The notes under the pieces are model-generated. The model was not told where the DNA came from, did not search any database, and saw only the letters and a list, made by a program, of their open reading frames with translations. A stretch of DNA of 64,000 nucleotides from Aurelia coerulea (Eukaryota; Cnidaria; Scyphozoa; Semaeostomeae; Ulmaridae), in the NCBI GenBank assembly GCA_039566865.1, contig CM076952.1:13288501-13352500 (forward strand), in the 5' to 3' direction. Of the stretch, positions 49,829 to 59,900 are shown piece after piece; position 1 is the stretch's first letter, and each line of letters begins with the position of its first letter. The position numbers and the translations under genes were made by a program.

Positions 49829-50540
49829 ACTTATCCCCTTCCAACATAAACTTACAAACTTGACAACGAGCTTTGCCACATCGATAACAACCCCTAATAG
49901 GATCTTCTTGTTGCACCGGAGCAAGCTTCGCCCTGACCAGAGTGTCCTTAAGATTTTTGGCACGTCTGAAGGCAACGAGTGGCTTGCTTGGAAACACCTT
50001 CTTGTGTTCTTCAGACGCATCTAACATTGGCTGAAGTCTGCCCAGTGCACCATAGATCCCATTAAGAGCTGGATGATATGACACTACAAACGGGTTACGG
50101 TCCGCCCGACCCCTATTACGTCCCCCATCATCACTTAAAAGCATGCCCCTATCCAGGGTCTTAACCCTATCCACCTGCTCCCTAACAAAACTTTCCTCAT
50201 AACCCCTATTAGTAAACCAGCCTACTAATTCTTCTGACCTTTCTTGAAACCTCCTATCTTCCGAACAAATCCTTCGAATCCTAAGAGCTTGTCCATAAGG
50301 AATACCCTTCTTAGTGTGCCATGGATGACAAGACGCCTTCTGCAAGTACTGATGCGTATCAGTTGGCTTGCAGTAGAGGTCTGTCTCCAGAGCACACCCT
50401 TTCCTAACCACCATGACGTCCAAAAAGCTAACCTCTTCTCTGGAACTCTCAGAAGTAAACTTTATAGTTTGATGGAAATTATTGATGTATTCCAGGAAAT
50501 TATTGATGTATTCTTTGAATTCATATTCTCTACCAGATCT
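49829..50540 (-). pseudogene. Penelope-like element fragment: RT C-terminal region and linker
   Basis: The minus-strand frame carries the part downstream of the RT catalytic YxDD: FHQTIKFT, EVSFLDVMV, then the PLE signature KPTDTHQYLQ...HTKKGIPYGQALRIRRICS, NPFVVSYHPAL, FRRAKNLKDTLVRAKL and the Cys-rich linker GCYRCGKARCQVC. The GIY-YIG part is missing because the LINE at 49262-49828 joins at 49829. The N-terminal RT half is missing because the frame meets another PLE's linker at 50541. A 19-bp phrase (GAATACATCAATAATTTCC) is tandemly repeated at this junction. The element's downstream half may be the GIY-YIG piece at 47838-48125. Confidence 0.85.
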
Positions 50541-50690
50541 GTTTGCCCCATGTGGTCGCATAATTTACATGGGCGGCCGCGTTTCTTTGAATTCTTCTGT
50601 GTGCATCTCAAACTCGGTCCTGATGATCTTTTTACCTATGGCTGACAGGAAACTAGGAGTGAACGAAGGTTTGGATTGCGGCGGTAAGAT
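50541..50690 (-). pseudogene. Penelope-like element linker, left arm part 2 of an inverted duplication
   Basis: This is the reverse complement of about 54690-54840 with scattered changes. On the minus strand it reads ILPPQSKPSF, IGKKIIRTEFEMHTEEFKET, RPPM and, one frame over, CKLCD. This is the linker region before a PLE GIY-YIG domain. It continues the element at 53822-54221, from which it is separated by the LINE 50691-53817. A GCGGCCGC octamer is present in both arms and so is native, not a cloning artefact. Confidence 0.75.
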
Positions 50691-53679
50691 ACGCCTGTAT
50701 CAGCACGAGAAGGGAACGTTTTTGATACTGAATTCCAAAACTTGCCAGACAATAATACTGAAAACCGCAGTATTGAATATGATTGTTTCCAAGAGATGAA
50801 AGTACTTCGACTAAAACACGCAAAAAACATCATAATTGGCTACATAAACATCAACTCGATAAGAAATAAGTTCTCGGACTTCTCGATAATGATGGAAGAC
50901 CTATTAGACATACTCATAATAGCGGAAACAAAACTAGACGATACGTTTCCTAAGGGGCAATTTTTAATCGAGGGTTTCAAACAGACATACAGACTTGATG
51001 TCTCAGCAAATAGTGGCGGGCTTCTCGTCTACTTAAAAGAGGGAATTATCAGTAAAGAGCTAAATAAAGAAAATCTATCAAAAGAGATTCAAGTTATTCC
51101 TATCGAGCTGAATATCAGAAAACAAAAATGGTTGTTACTGCCAATCTACAAGCCACCAAACCAAGATCCAGTATTATTCAATAGTGAGATTTCCAAATCA
51201 ATTGACATTTATTTAAAATCGTGTGAAAATATTGTCATACTAGGCGATTTTAACATGGAACCTAAGGATCCGAAAATAACTCCTCTTATTGAGGATTATA
51301 GTCTTTATAATTTAATACACAGTCCAACGTGTTATAAGACTGAAAATGGTCGTTGTATTGACCTCATACTTACAAATAAGAAGCACTCATTCCTGAAGAG
51401 TCGGTCATTCGAAACTGGGTACGGTGATCATCACCATTTGATCTACACTATGTTAAAATCCACTTACACGTAAGTACCCCCCAAAAAGATCAGGTATCGA
51501 CAATATAAGAATTTCTCCGAAGAGCAGTTTCATATTGAACTGGATTCAAATCTGCGTAAAAATGCTCCTGTAGAATACAGCGAATTAGATAAGGTCATTA
51601 TTGAGACACTCGACCAACATGCACCAACGAAAACAAAACTTGTGAGAGGCAATGATAAACAACATATGAACAAGGAACTACGCAAGGAAATAATGTTGCG
51701 CACAAATTTGAAAAAATTAGCCAACAAAACTAAGAAGGAGGAGGACGTTAGTCGATATAAGAAACAAAGAAATTTGATTGTGAAAATGAACAAAAAAGCC
51801 AAACGAGATTTTTATAAAAGTATCTCACCAAAATTGATTGATAATGACAGGAAATTTTGGAAAATGGTTAAACCAATGTTTTCAAATGTAAATCCAATGA
51901 GTGACAAAATAGTTCTCATTGAAAATGACAAAATCATTACTGATGACACGGAAATTGCGGAAAGTTTCAATACATATTTCTTAAATATCACCGACTCATT
52001 AGGACTGAGTGCTCCTGACGATAACCCTGACAATAATCATACAAATGACCTAGATAAAATGGTAACTAATGCCGTAGAAAAGTACAAGAATCACCCAGGC
52101 ATCAAGGCAATTAAAGCCTCTACACCACAAACAGATAAGTTTAAATTTTCACATGTCTTCCCCTGGAACGTGATGGATCAAATAGATGCAATTGATCCCA
52201 GTAAATCTAACAGCGGAACCATACCAGTGAAAATACTACAAAATAGCAAAGACATTTTGGTCCCGTACTTAACAGACTGCGTTAATGCAGCAATAAATAA
52301 CTGCAGCTTTCCTAACGATCTCAAGGTAGCCGATGTTTCTGCGGGCTATAAGAGAGGAGTACAAACAGATAGATCAAATTATAGACCAATAAGTGTACTA
52401 CCTCCAATATCTAAAATCTTTGAAAGGTTGATTGGTTTGCAAATAAATCTCTTTCTCGAGAATAAATTGTCAAGTCTCTTATCTGCATTCAGAAAAGGTT
52501 ATAGTACGCAAGATGCACTACTTAGAGTAATCGAATCATGGCGAAAATGCCTCGATGCCTCGGGGATTGTTGGTACGGTATTAATGGATCTTTCCAAGGC
52601 CTATGACTGTATCCTGCATGATTTGTTGATAGCTAAGTTGGAGGCATATGGATTCGACAGAAATAGCCTCAAATTCATGTATAGCTATTTGACAGGCCGT
52701 AGCCAAAGAGTTAAAGTGGGCTCCTCCTACAGTTCCCTTGGAAAAATTAAGATAGGAATACCGTAAGGATCGGTCCTTGGACCGATGCTGTTCAACATTT
52801 TTATCAATGACCTGTTCCTAATTGACTTGGAATCAGAAATCTGCAACTTTGCAGATGACAATACAATCTATGCAAGGAGTAGGACCCTTGATGAAGTGAA
52901 CAACAACTTGGAAAATGATCTGAGCTCGATTTTACAGTGGTTTACCGAAAACGGGATGGTAGCAAACCCTGAAAAATTCCAGCTTATGTTCCTAGGGCTA
53001 AAGAGTGATCAGCAAATGTGTCTCAGTATTGATGATCAGATCATCAATCAATGCCAACAAGTAAAACTCTTAGGAGTAACGATTGATTCTAAGCTGAATT
53101 TTGACAAGCAAATTACTCAATTGTGCGGTAAAATAAACTAAAAAGTGAGTGCATTCACAAGACTTCGGAACTATCTTGATGATACACAAGCTAAACTCTT
53201 ATGTAATACAACGGCGTTGGCAAATTTCAATTATTGCCCTTTGATTTGGATGTTCTCTTCTAAAGCTGCAAACAAAGAGATTAATAGAACATATAAACGT
53301 GCACTAAGGGTGCTCCATGAGGATTACGATGCATCGTTTGATATGTGTCTAAGGAGAGAGGCAGATACAACAATCCACGTCAAAAATCTCCAAAAACTGA
53401 TGTTAGAAGTATTCAAAACTCTGAATTCGTTGAATCCATCATACCTTTGGGATTTTTTCAGTACTAAGCAAGTGGAATACAACCTTAGGATAAAAAATTT
53501 GGTAAAATTGCCTCAAATAAAAACACACTTTTGGACTACACTCTGTAACCTTCAGAGGCAGCATCCTTTGGAATGCACTAAGTGACGATATTAAAACATG
53601 TGAAAAAGTGGCAGCTTTCAAAAGGAAAATAAAAACATGGAAGGGGGCAAACTGCAGCTGTAAACTATGTTGTAAATAG
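50691..53679 (+). pseudogene. LINE polyprotein: APE endonuclease + reverse transcriptase, disabled (LINE family 1, copy c)
   Basis: This encodes the endonuclease and reverse transcriptase used for target-primed reverse transcription. One frame runs from 50691 to about 53530. The endonuclease shows YININSIRNKF (about 50835), ETKLD, a VILGDFN motif near 51240 and a terminal GDHHHL near 51423. RT shows NYRPISVLPPISKIFERL (about 52378), FRKGYST, VLMDLSKAYD (catalytic Asp, about 52580), GIP-stop-GSVLGPMLF (52758-52787) and FADDNT (about 52850). The C-terminus has SYLWDFF and NLR. Lesions are TAA at 51471-51473, TAA at 52764-52766 (where Gln is expected in G-x-P-Q-G-S), TAA at 53139-53141, and a one-base frameshift near 53531, after which the new frame carries FRGSILWNAL to CSCKLCCK and TAG at 53677-53679. 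The clade is CR1/L2/Jockey-like. The copy is otherwise well preserved, so it is recent. Confidence 0.92.
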
Positions 53680-53722
53680 GATATTGTATTATACTTTATA
53701 TTATGTAATTATTTTTAGTTGT

Positions 53723-53781
53723 AGTTGGTTTAAATTAGTTGATGTATATATTATGCTAATAACTATAGTAAATAACCAACT
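53723..53781 (+). promoter_or_regulatory. LINE 3'-UTR stem-loop, copy c
   Basis: AGTTGGTT (53723-53730) pairs with AACCAACT (53774-53781), 8 bp. This is the longest version of the hairpin seen in all three copies of the family. An A-rich tail follows to 53817. Confidence 0.65.
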
Positions 53782-53821
53782 TTAAAGAATGATAAAATGA
53801 AAAAAAAAATGAAAATGAGAT

Positions 53822-54221
53822 ACAATTGGTGGTTCTGGAAAGATTTTAGCGAGTTTAGGGTGATCTTCAAGCATTGTTTGATAGTTTATGTGTAGGATGG
53901 AAGCTAGTCCTTTAAATCTTGTGTGCCAGTTGATAACTAGAGGTACCCTATTGTTGTCATCACAAACATTCGGTTTCTTGAAAGTCAAGAGATCTTGACG
54001 GTTTTTCTTTTCTACGTCACTGGCTATCCGAATGAGTTCAATTTTTGAATAACCTCTGTTTACATAAAAGTTTATAAAGTCCGATGCATGTTTTCGGTAA
54101 TCAACAACAAGACTGCAAATTCTTCGAATTCTGATAAACTGCGAGAGTGGGTTAGATCTAATTGTATGGTCTGGATGATCTGAGAGTCTGTGTAAATAAG
54201 TGTGTGCAACCGTAGGTTTGC
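53822..54221 (-). pseudogene. Penelope-like element, left arm part 1 of an inverted duplication
   Basis: The minus-strand frame carries PLE sequence between RT and GIY-YIG: TFKKPNVCDDNNRVPLVINWHT, FKGLASIL, TMLEDHPKLAKIFPEPPIV. It is the reverse complement of 54299-54689 with few changes. Upstream on the minus strand it includes the decayed HPDHTIRSNPLSQFIRIRRIC region. The LINE cuts it at 53821. No intact protein can be made. Confidence 0.8.
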
Positions 54222-54298
54222 AAACCTACGGCTACCTATTGCCGTATTATTAACCTACGGCTACCTACTACCTACTACCTACGGTTTGCAAAGCTACT
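54210..54298. repeat. Centre of the PLE inverted repeat: 22-bp palindrome and CTACGG-rich spacer
   Basis: 54210-54231 is a perfect 22-bp palindrome (arm CCGTAGGTTTG). The following ~70 bp repeat AACCTACGGCTAC and CTACCTA units. The two PLE arms (53831-54221 and 54299-54689) face each other across this spacer, so the whole can form a long hairpin. Confidence 0.8.
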
Positions 54299-54840
54299 GC
54301 AAACCTACGGCTACACACACTTATTTACACAGACTCTCGGATCATCCAGACCATACAATTAGATCTAACCCAATCTCGCAGTTTATCAGAATTCGAAGAA
54401 TTTGCAGTCTTGTTGTTGATTACCGAAAACAAGCATCGGACTTTATAAACTTTTATGTAAACAGAGGATATTCAAAAATTAAACTCATTCGGATAGCCAC
54501 TGACGTAGAAAAGAAAAACCGTCAAGATCTCTTGACTTTCAAGAAACCGAATGTTTGTGATGACAACAATAGGGTACCTCTAGTTATCAACTGGCACACA
54601 GGATTTAAAGGACTAGCTTCCATCCTCCACAGAAACTATCAAACAATGCTTGAAGATCACCCTAAACTCGCTAAAATCTTTCTAGAACCAATCTTACCGC
54701 CGCAATCCAAATCTTCGTTCAATCCTAGTTTCCTGTTAGCCAAAGGTAAAAAGATCATCAGGACCGAGTGTGAGATGCACACAGAAGAATTCCAAGAAAC
54801 GCGGCCGCCTATGTAAATTATGCGACTAGATGGGGCAAAC
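54299..54840 (+). pseudogene. Penelope-like element, right arm (uninterrupted copy)
   Basis: The plus-strand frame (open 54202-54816) holds the degraded PLE signature YCKPTATHTYLHRLSDHPDHT, SQFIRIRRICS, the linker FKKPNVCDDNNRVPLVINWHT, EDHPKLAKIF, and KKIIRTECEMHTEEFQETRPPM, followed by TAA. One frame over, CKLCD continues the Cys-rich linker, so a frameshift lies at about 54815. The RT core and the GIY-YIG domain are absent. It matches the left arm on both sides of the LINE, which makes it the pre-insertion reference. The real PLE sequence starts at about 54240-54299; residues before that come from the spacer. Confidence 0.8.
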
Positions 54841-54841
54841 A

Positions 54842-55004
54842 AGACTGATGATATGGTTGTAGTTATCGCTATAGAAATACTGCCGGACGCTCCTAACTAC
54901 GACTCATAATCAAACGCCATTATTTTGAAATAACTATGACCGCCTCGTTTCGATAAGGGCCTAGGCAGAAAAGCACAAACATTTGTAGTTTTCAAATGAA
55001 ACAC
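54842..55004 (+). repeat. Inverted-repeat segment A
   Basis: It begins AGACTGATGATAT and ends AATGAAACAC. Its reverse complement is at 55409-55573. Part of it still translates as the end of a PLE linker (near AGRSNYDS), so A continues the right-arm PLE. Confidence 0.8.
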
Positions 55005-55079
55005 TAGACTGATTACGATGAGTCCCAGTAATCGCTATTCAAAACGAGACTATTACACCAGACCGAGACCGCTCTTACT

Positions 55080-55418
55080 GGGACTCATATTATTACGGCA
55101 ATATTTTTGGACTGACTTTTTTCACTTTTGAACGCCCTTTGGAACGAGGCTGCTATACACAGTCATGTGCAAAGTATACAACAAAATACAACGCCATTAG
55201 AATTTCTGCACATTCGATTGATTGATGTTGACCAACGGAAACTCGAAGTTCAAAGCAGAGTTTCAAGGAGCTTGGCCGGACAGAACAAAGTCGTACGAAC
55301 GAGAATACCATGAAAACAGTTGGCGACAATATCAAATTTTGTACGTAGGTACTATTTTGCTGCTTTCGCTAAGCATTAACTGATTTATTGTGAAGTTTTC
55401 AAATCAATGTGTTTCATT
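55080..55418 (+). repeat. Inverted-repeat segment B
   Basis: It begins GGGACTCATATTATTACGG and ends with GTGTTTCATT. Its reverse complement is at 55574-55910. Its last 10 bases overlap the start of A'. The 75 bp between A and B hold a 14-bp inverted repeat (55018-55031 with 55075-55088, ATGAGTCCCAGTAA) that overlaps the start of B. Confidence 0.8.
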
Positions 55419-55573
55419 TGAAAACTACAAATGTTTGTGCTTTTCTGCCTAGACCCTTATAGAAACGAGGCAGTCATAGTCATTTCAAAATAATGGAGTT
55501 TGATTATGAGTCGTAGTTAGGAGCGTCCGGCAGTATTTCAATAGCGATAACTACGACCATATCATCAGTCTAA
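55409..55573 (-). repeat. Inverted-repeat segment A' (reverse complement of A)
   Basis: 165 bp with a few differences from A. It is directly followed by B'. Confidence 0.8.
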
Positions 55574-55910
55574 TGAAACACATTGGTTTGAAAACTTCAC
55601 AATAAATCAGTTAATGCTTAGCGAAAGCAGCAAAACAGTACCTACGTACAAGATTTGATATTGTCGCCAACTGTTTTCATGGTATTCTTGTTCGTAAGAC
55701 TTTGTTCTGTGAGGCCAAGCTCCTTGAAACTCTGCTTTGCGCTTCGAGTTTCCGTTGGTCAACATCAATCAATCGAATTTGCAGAGATTCTAATGGCGTT
55801 GTATTTGGTTGTATACTTTATACATGACTGTGTATAGCAGCCTCGTTCCAAAGGGCGTTCAGAAGTGAAAAAAGTCAGTCCAAAAATATTTCCGTAATAA
55901 TATGAGTCCC
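55574..55910 (-). repeat. Inverted-repeat segment B' (reverse complement of B)
   Basis: About 337 bp, mildly diverged from B. A 60-codon frame is open in both B (55335-55153, minus) and B' (55655-55837, plus), with about ten differences, but it has no recognisable domain and may be open by chance. Confidence 0.8.
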
Positions 55911-56559
55911 CTGTCAGCCACACTGTTAGAATTTATAAAGATAAAGTAATAAACCTCTAGATGATGGTAAAATAGTAAACCTTTAATTTTGTCAGTTACT
56001 GCGTTGTCAATTTCATTTTTGAAAGGCTTCATTCACGAACTAACTTTCCCTTGTAGTAAAATTTCATCATTTTATCTATAAATACTTTGAAATGTAACCA
56101 TATCATTTCATACTCTTTACCAACCCCTCCTTCATTTACTAGATTTCAAAATGATCCCGTAGACATCCTTATTCCTTCCACCGGCATTCACAGTTTCATA
56201 ATCCTGCTTAGGTTTGCTGCGACGAGATAAGTTCAACAAGGTAACTGCGAATGCGTCGTTATGAATTTAGGGTACGTCCAAAAAGACGCAATGCCAAAGC
56301 TGAAGCGAAGCGAACCAGGCCCAGTTTTCAGTTTCAGTTTTCATTATCAACAAATATATCTAAATACATCAATACATCAAAGACTACAAATAAATTACAA
56401 TTTTTACCTAAATTAAATAAGACAATCAATATACAGATGACAATATATTAGTACACAAGGATACACTACAAGGATACACTTACACCCAACACAAAGAAAT
56501 GAAAAGAGACACGGTACAGTACAAAACATAAGTATTTAGATATATTTGTCTAAGGAGGA
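55911..56559. other. Spacer; 3' flank of a minus-strand LINE
   Basis: AT-rich with no convincing frame. An Arg/Lys-rich 66-codon frame at 56251-56451 looks like chance. The part beyond about 56450 is probably the distal 3' UTR of the LINE at 56560-57105. Confidence 0.4.
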
Positions 56560-56592
56560 GCTCTCTAATAGGTAAACTAATCGAGAGAGAGC
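56560..56592 (-). promoter_or_regulatory. Hairpin in the 3' UTR of a minus-strand LINE
   Basis: GCTCTCT (56560-56566) pairs with AGAGAGC (56586-56592), followed by a run of nine C. It is about 120 bp downstream of the LINE stop codon on the minus strand. A role in RT recognition is possible by analogy with the other family. Confidence 0.35.
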
Positions 56593-56599
56593 CCCCCCC

Positions 56600-57120
56600 C
56601 CATCTAAAAACTAAAAAACAAGGAAAAATTTTTCTTAAAAATAAACACAAGACCAGAAGATGCCTCCAAAGAACAAGCTAACTTAAGAACACTAAATGTT
56701 GGTGTAAAATCAAAGACCATAACCATTGACAAAGAATTCCTTCAATTTTGATTTGAAAATATTAAACGAAACTGACATTTTAATGAAAATAGGTATGTCA
56801 TTCCATAGTTTAGCACCAAAATACTTTATAGACCTGAGACCATAGAGAAAGGTATTCCTTATGGATTGAAAAATGTCACCCCTAGCTGCCTGACGAGTTT
56901 CATGACTGTGAACAGTGTTACAGAGCTTAAAGTAGTTGAGAAAATGAGAAGGAGAAAGTCCATTGAGAGACTTGTAGACAAATTTGAGTATATCATGATG
57001 TATCATGTCTTTTAGTTTAAGAATTTTTAGAGAAAAGAAGATTGATGTTGAAGGAGAGAAAAAGGGCTGAAAGGAGATAGACTTGAGTACTTTTTTCTGC
57101 AACAAGAAGAGAGGCCCGAA
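56600..57120 (-). mobile_element. LINE 3' end, 5'-truncated (LINE family 2)
   Basis: The minus-strand frame 57105-56710 (131 codons) is the C-terminus of a CR1/Jockey-like LINE polyprotein: LKLKDMIHHDILKFVYKSLNGLSPSHFLNYF, VHSHETRQAARGDIF, YGLRSIKYFGAKLWNDIP and FKSKLKEFF before the stop. The layout (kinase-like spacing of YKSLNGLSP, THETRQ-type motif, G-AKLWN) differs from family 1, which has FRGSILWN and a Cys-rich tail. RT catalytic motifs are absent. No stop interrupts the surviving part. The 3' UTR probably extends to about 56550 with the hairpin there. Confidence 0.82.
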
Positions 57121-58931
57121 CTCCTGTTGAAATGAAGTTTTTGCAGCGCGGTCAGATATGATGAAAAACGTTAGCCAACCATTTAAAGCGATGCTCCTTT
57201 AACTCATTCAATGGCCTGTGACCTTTTCCCGACATGACAAGAAAATAAGCACATTTTACTTTCTCTTCAAACTTTAAAAAGAAGCTTTCGCATCACACTA
57301 AAGGGCAGCGACTATTCTAGTAATCACGAATTGATGATGAATTCATGATGAGGCAACCAATGCGAAAAGAATGATGTCATATGTCCCATTGTAACAAAAA
57401 CATGTCACAACAAGTCGTTAGAATTCAATGCCGGAACCAGCTTTAAATATTTAACAAGGCAAGATGACTATCAGAAGAAAGAAAGAAGCTCATCAACCTT
57501 AACCATCGCTCAAATCAAACGAATAAGATTTGATAGCAAATCATCAACAAACTGGTTATTGAATTGTGAGCGATTTCATCAGATTGAACACAGGCGATGT
57601 CGCAAAACACTGAACATGCATGTCAACGGGGTGTCGGGATTTCTTTTCATCAACCTTGGCAAAGAAACGCTAACAGGGACCCTTATGCATCGTAATATGG
57701 AAAGGCATGGTCTTTATGATCATCCAAAGGAGCGGTGTCCCATTTCTCTAAGAAGCAAGACAATCAAAATTTCCATTGGATGATAACGGCTGGGCCAGAA
57801 GGAAGTAACCCCCAATATCACAGTTTGTGAAAAACGTTCCGAATGGAAGATCTTGACGAACTTTATGTAGCGCTAGGTACAACATAACATATACCAAATT
57901 CACAAAATATATCAAATGAGTGAAAATCCATTCATTGTCAGCAGATAAATGAGAAAGAGATGGTCTCAAAAACCACTATAACAAAACCAAGAATCACGAA
58001 AAGCACAACTTGCCCAATCAAGGCGTTCTACTGCCACAGAATGAGAGACATGGGAACACAAGGATCTAAATGTCAAAATTAGAATGATTGCCTTTTTTTA
58101 CCATATAATTATGCTACTTAACGGACCATGTTATGGAATCCTGTTAAAAGCACATATTCACACCTCTCAGCACTACAAAGATCAATTCTAAAATCCACCC
58201 CGTTGCCATTAGAAGTGGCTTATTGTTTGAGAAATTGCGAAATTTCAAAAGCTACAACAGACCCGGGCCTATTGTAATTTGTGAAATCACTTTTTAATCT
58301 GTATTTTCAGTAGATTTTATCTTATTGTAGTCCTGGCCTTATTGTAATTTCCGAAATATTTCAATAGCATTGTTTGTTTGCAATCAGTAAGCCAACTTGC
58401 GTTTAAAATGTGCTGACTTATGTCCTATCGCTTGGAATCAAAGGGAATCTACTGAAAATACTGAGAAAAAAGGCGACTTCGCAAAATGGCGTTGTTGCAA
58501 TTTGCAAAACTTCGCTATTACGTTAGTTAGCAAATTAAAATATGGCATCAGAAGTTAGGAAAAACGTCATTTGTACAGAAATTATTCAATAATTGCAGAA
58601 TGCGTTGGTGGGCTGTTGCTAATGATTAACAGCATGAAGCTCCGAAGGCGCGGGAGGCGAAACGCACAATGAAGTCTTATGTCGTGATGTGTGATGCACA
58701 TGCAAAGGAGGTTGTACTCTTTTTGCGAAAGTTTTGACAATTTTTGATGAGAAGAATATCACAGCTCTGTCGAAAGAAACCCAGAGTTTCTTTAACACAA
58801 ATACCTGTAAGTATTCAATTTCTATTCTAAAATGTAGTGCATTGCATATACAACTGGCTTTACTTCCTTTTTTGGCATTTTTGGCATTACAAACTGGAAA
58901 TTTTGATACATTTACCGGAGCGCTCTGGGCC
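57121..58931. other. Spacer without recognisable gene; small inverted and direct repeats
   Basis: There are only short frames. 58301-58316 (GTATTTTCAGTAGATT) and 58446-58461 are exact reverse complements. GCCTATTGTAATTTGTGAAAT (about 58267) and GCCTTATTGTAATTTCCGAAAT (about 58340) are near copies. These suggest a decayed small transposon, but its ends are not defined. Confidence 0.4.
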
Positions 58932-58933
58932 TA

Positions 58934-59179
58934 CAATCCTGGCCAAAAGAAGCTGGGACGCAGGCAAATTTCAGTGTCTTCATGATGTTTCCTAAAATAT
59001 CGAGGAGAAAACATACGTTTAGAGTCTCCTAATCCCCCCTTCCCCCTACTTCAATGTTGAGAAGGTCGAAAGGCGTTTGATTCAAGCAACTTTGAGAAGG
59101 GGGGGGGGCGGGGGGCACGTAATCAAAGACCGAAGTAGTGCAATTTTATGATTTGTCCCAAGTATTTTGGCCAAGATTG
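58934..59179 (+). repeat. Unit X (246 bp, MITE-like)
   Basis: Termini CAATCCTGGCCAAAA and TTTTGGCCAAGATTG are inverted repeats. It contains a GC-rich tract of about 17 G with one C (59099-59116). A second copy (X') lies at 62976-63219. It has no coding potential and looks like a miniature inverted-repeat element. Confidence 0.65.
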
Positions 59180-59900
59180 TCTGAAAAATTGCTTTCACTA
59201 CCTATCATATATGTTTCTATGAATCCAAATCTACTTGTATCAGACAATTTCTTTCACTATGAATGGATAGCCACTAACTGTGGGCTTAACTCCAGAGTAC
59301 TTCAGATGTTAATGTTTTCATTGTTACTGGTTCATCCATCAGAACTATGACGTCATCAAATTATGCAAAATTTTCCCATGACGTTCAGCGAAACTCCTCT
59401 TGTGCACGAAACCTGCCAGTGATTTTGGCCTGAAAACATCACAGTTATCAAAGAGAACTGAAAACAAAGTTCCTTTTGAATCAGTGCAAATTCTGCGCCT
59501 CCGCAGTGCAATTGTCTTATTTTCAAATGTACCGTTAGCCAATTCTCTAACTATTCATTCATTTTCAATGAGATTAAATTCGCTCCACCAAACTTGCATT
59601 CACCCTGGACGGCATTGAATGTTCTATTGTGCCCGATGAATTGTAATCCACAACTTTTTGTTGAAGAAGAATATACCTGTTGCATAGCAGCAAGGCGGAT
59701 TTGCAATGTCTGGAAAATTGAGAAAGGGATCAAATTTGTCAACGCCGCTCCCTACTTTAAACATTAATAACGTTGGCAACGTTTGCCCTATTCTAACAAA
59801 TTTTGTCTCATTTTAATGAGAACAATGAGCTTTATTAGCCTATAGCAGTATCTGCATCGATATTTTCGTGAAATATGATTTCTGACGGTTCTCAATAGAG
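59179..59900 (+). repeat. Unit Y (722 bp)
   Basis: Identical in length to 61690-62411. The one difference I saw by eye is CAGTATCTG versus CAGTTTCTG. It begins GTCTGAAAA, the reverse complement of the end of Z (TTTTCAGAC). Frames of up to 72 codons are open in both copies only because the copies are identical. Confidence 0.85.

Larger units (their letters stand above)
50687..53821 (+). mobile_element. Near-complete LINE inserted into a PLE, AGAT target-site duplication
   Basis: The element occupies 50691-53817 and is flanked by AGAT at 50687-50690 and 53818-53821. On the minus strand the interrupted host reads GAACCACC...ATCT, LINE, ATCTTACCGCCG. The other arm of the inverted PLE duplication (54684-54702) reads GAACCAATCTTACCGCCG without the LINE, which is an empty site. 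The element has APE-type endonuclease, RT and a Cys-rich C-terminus, then a 3' UTR with stem-loop and an A-rich tail. No ORF1 was found; the 5' end is probably truncated just upstream of the endonuclease. Confidence 0.85.

Noticed and set aside
50571..50590. GCGGCCGC as a cloning adaptor or vector junction
   Set aside because: The same octamer with diverged flanks occurs in the inverted PLE copy near 54800, so it is native sequence.
55153..55837. 60-codon frame conserved between B and B' as a real gene
   Set aside because: The two frames lie in inverted-repeat copies of the same DNA, so similarity is expected, and no domain is recognisable.
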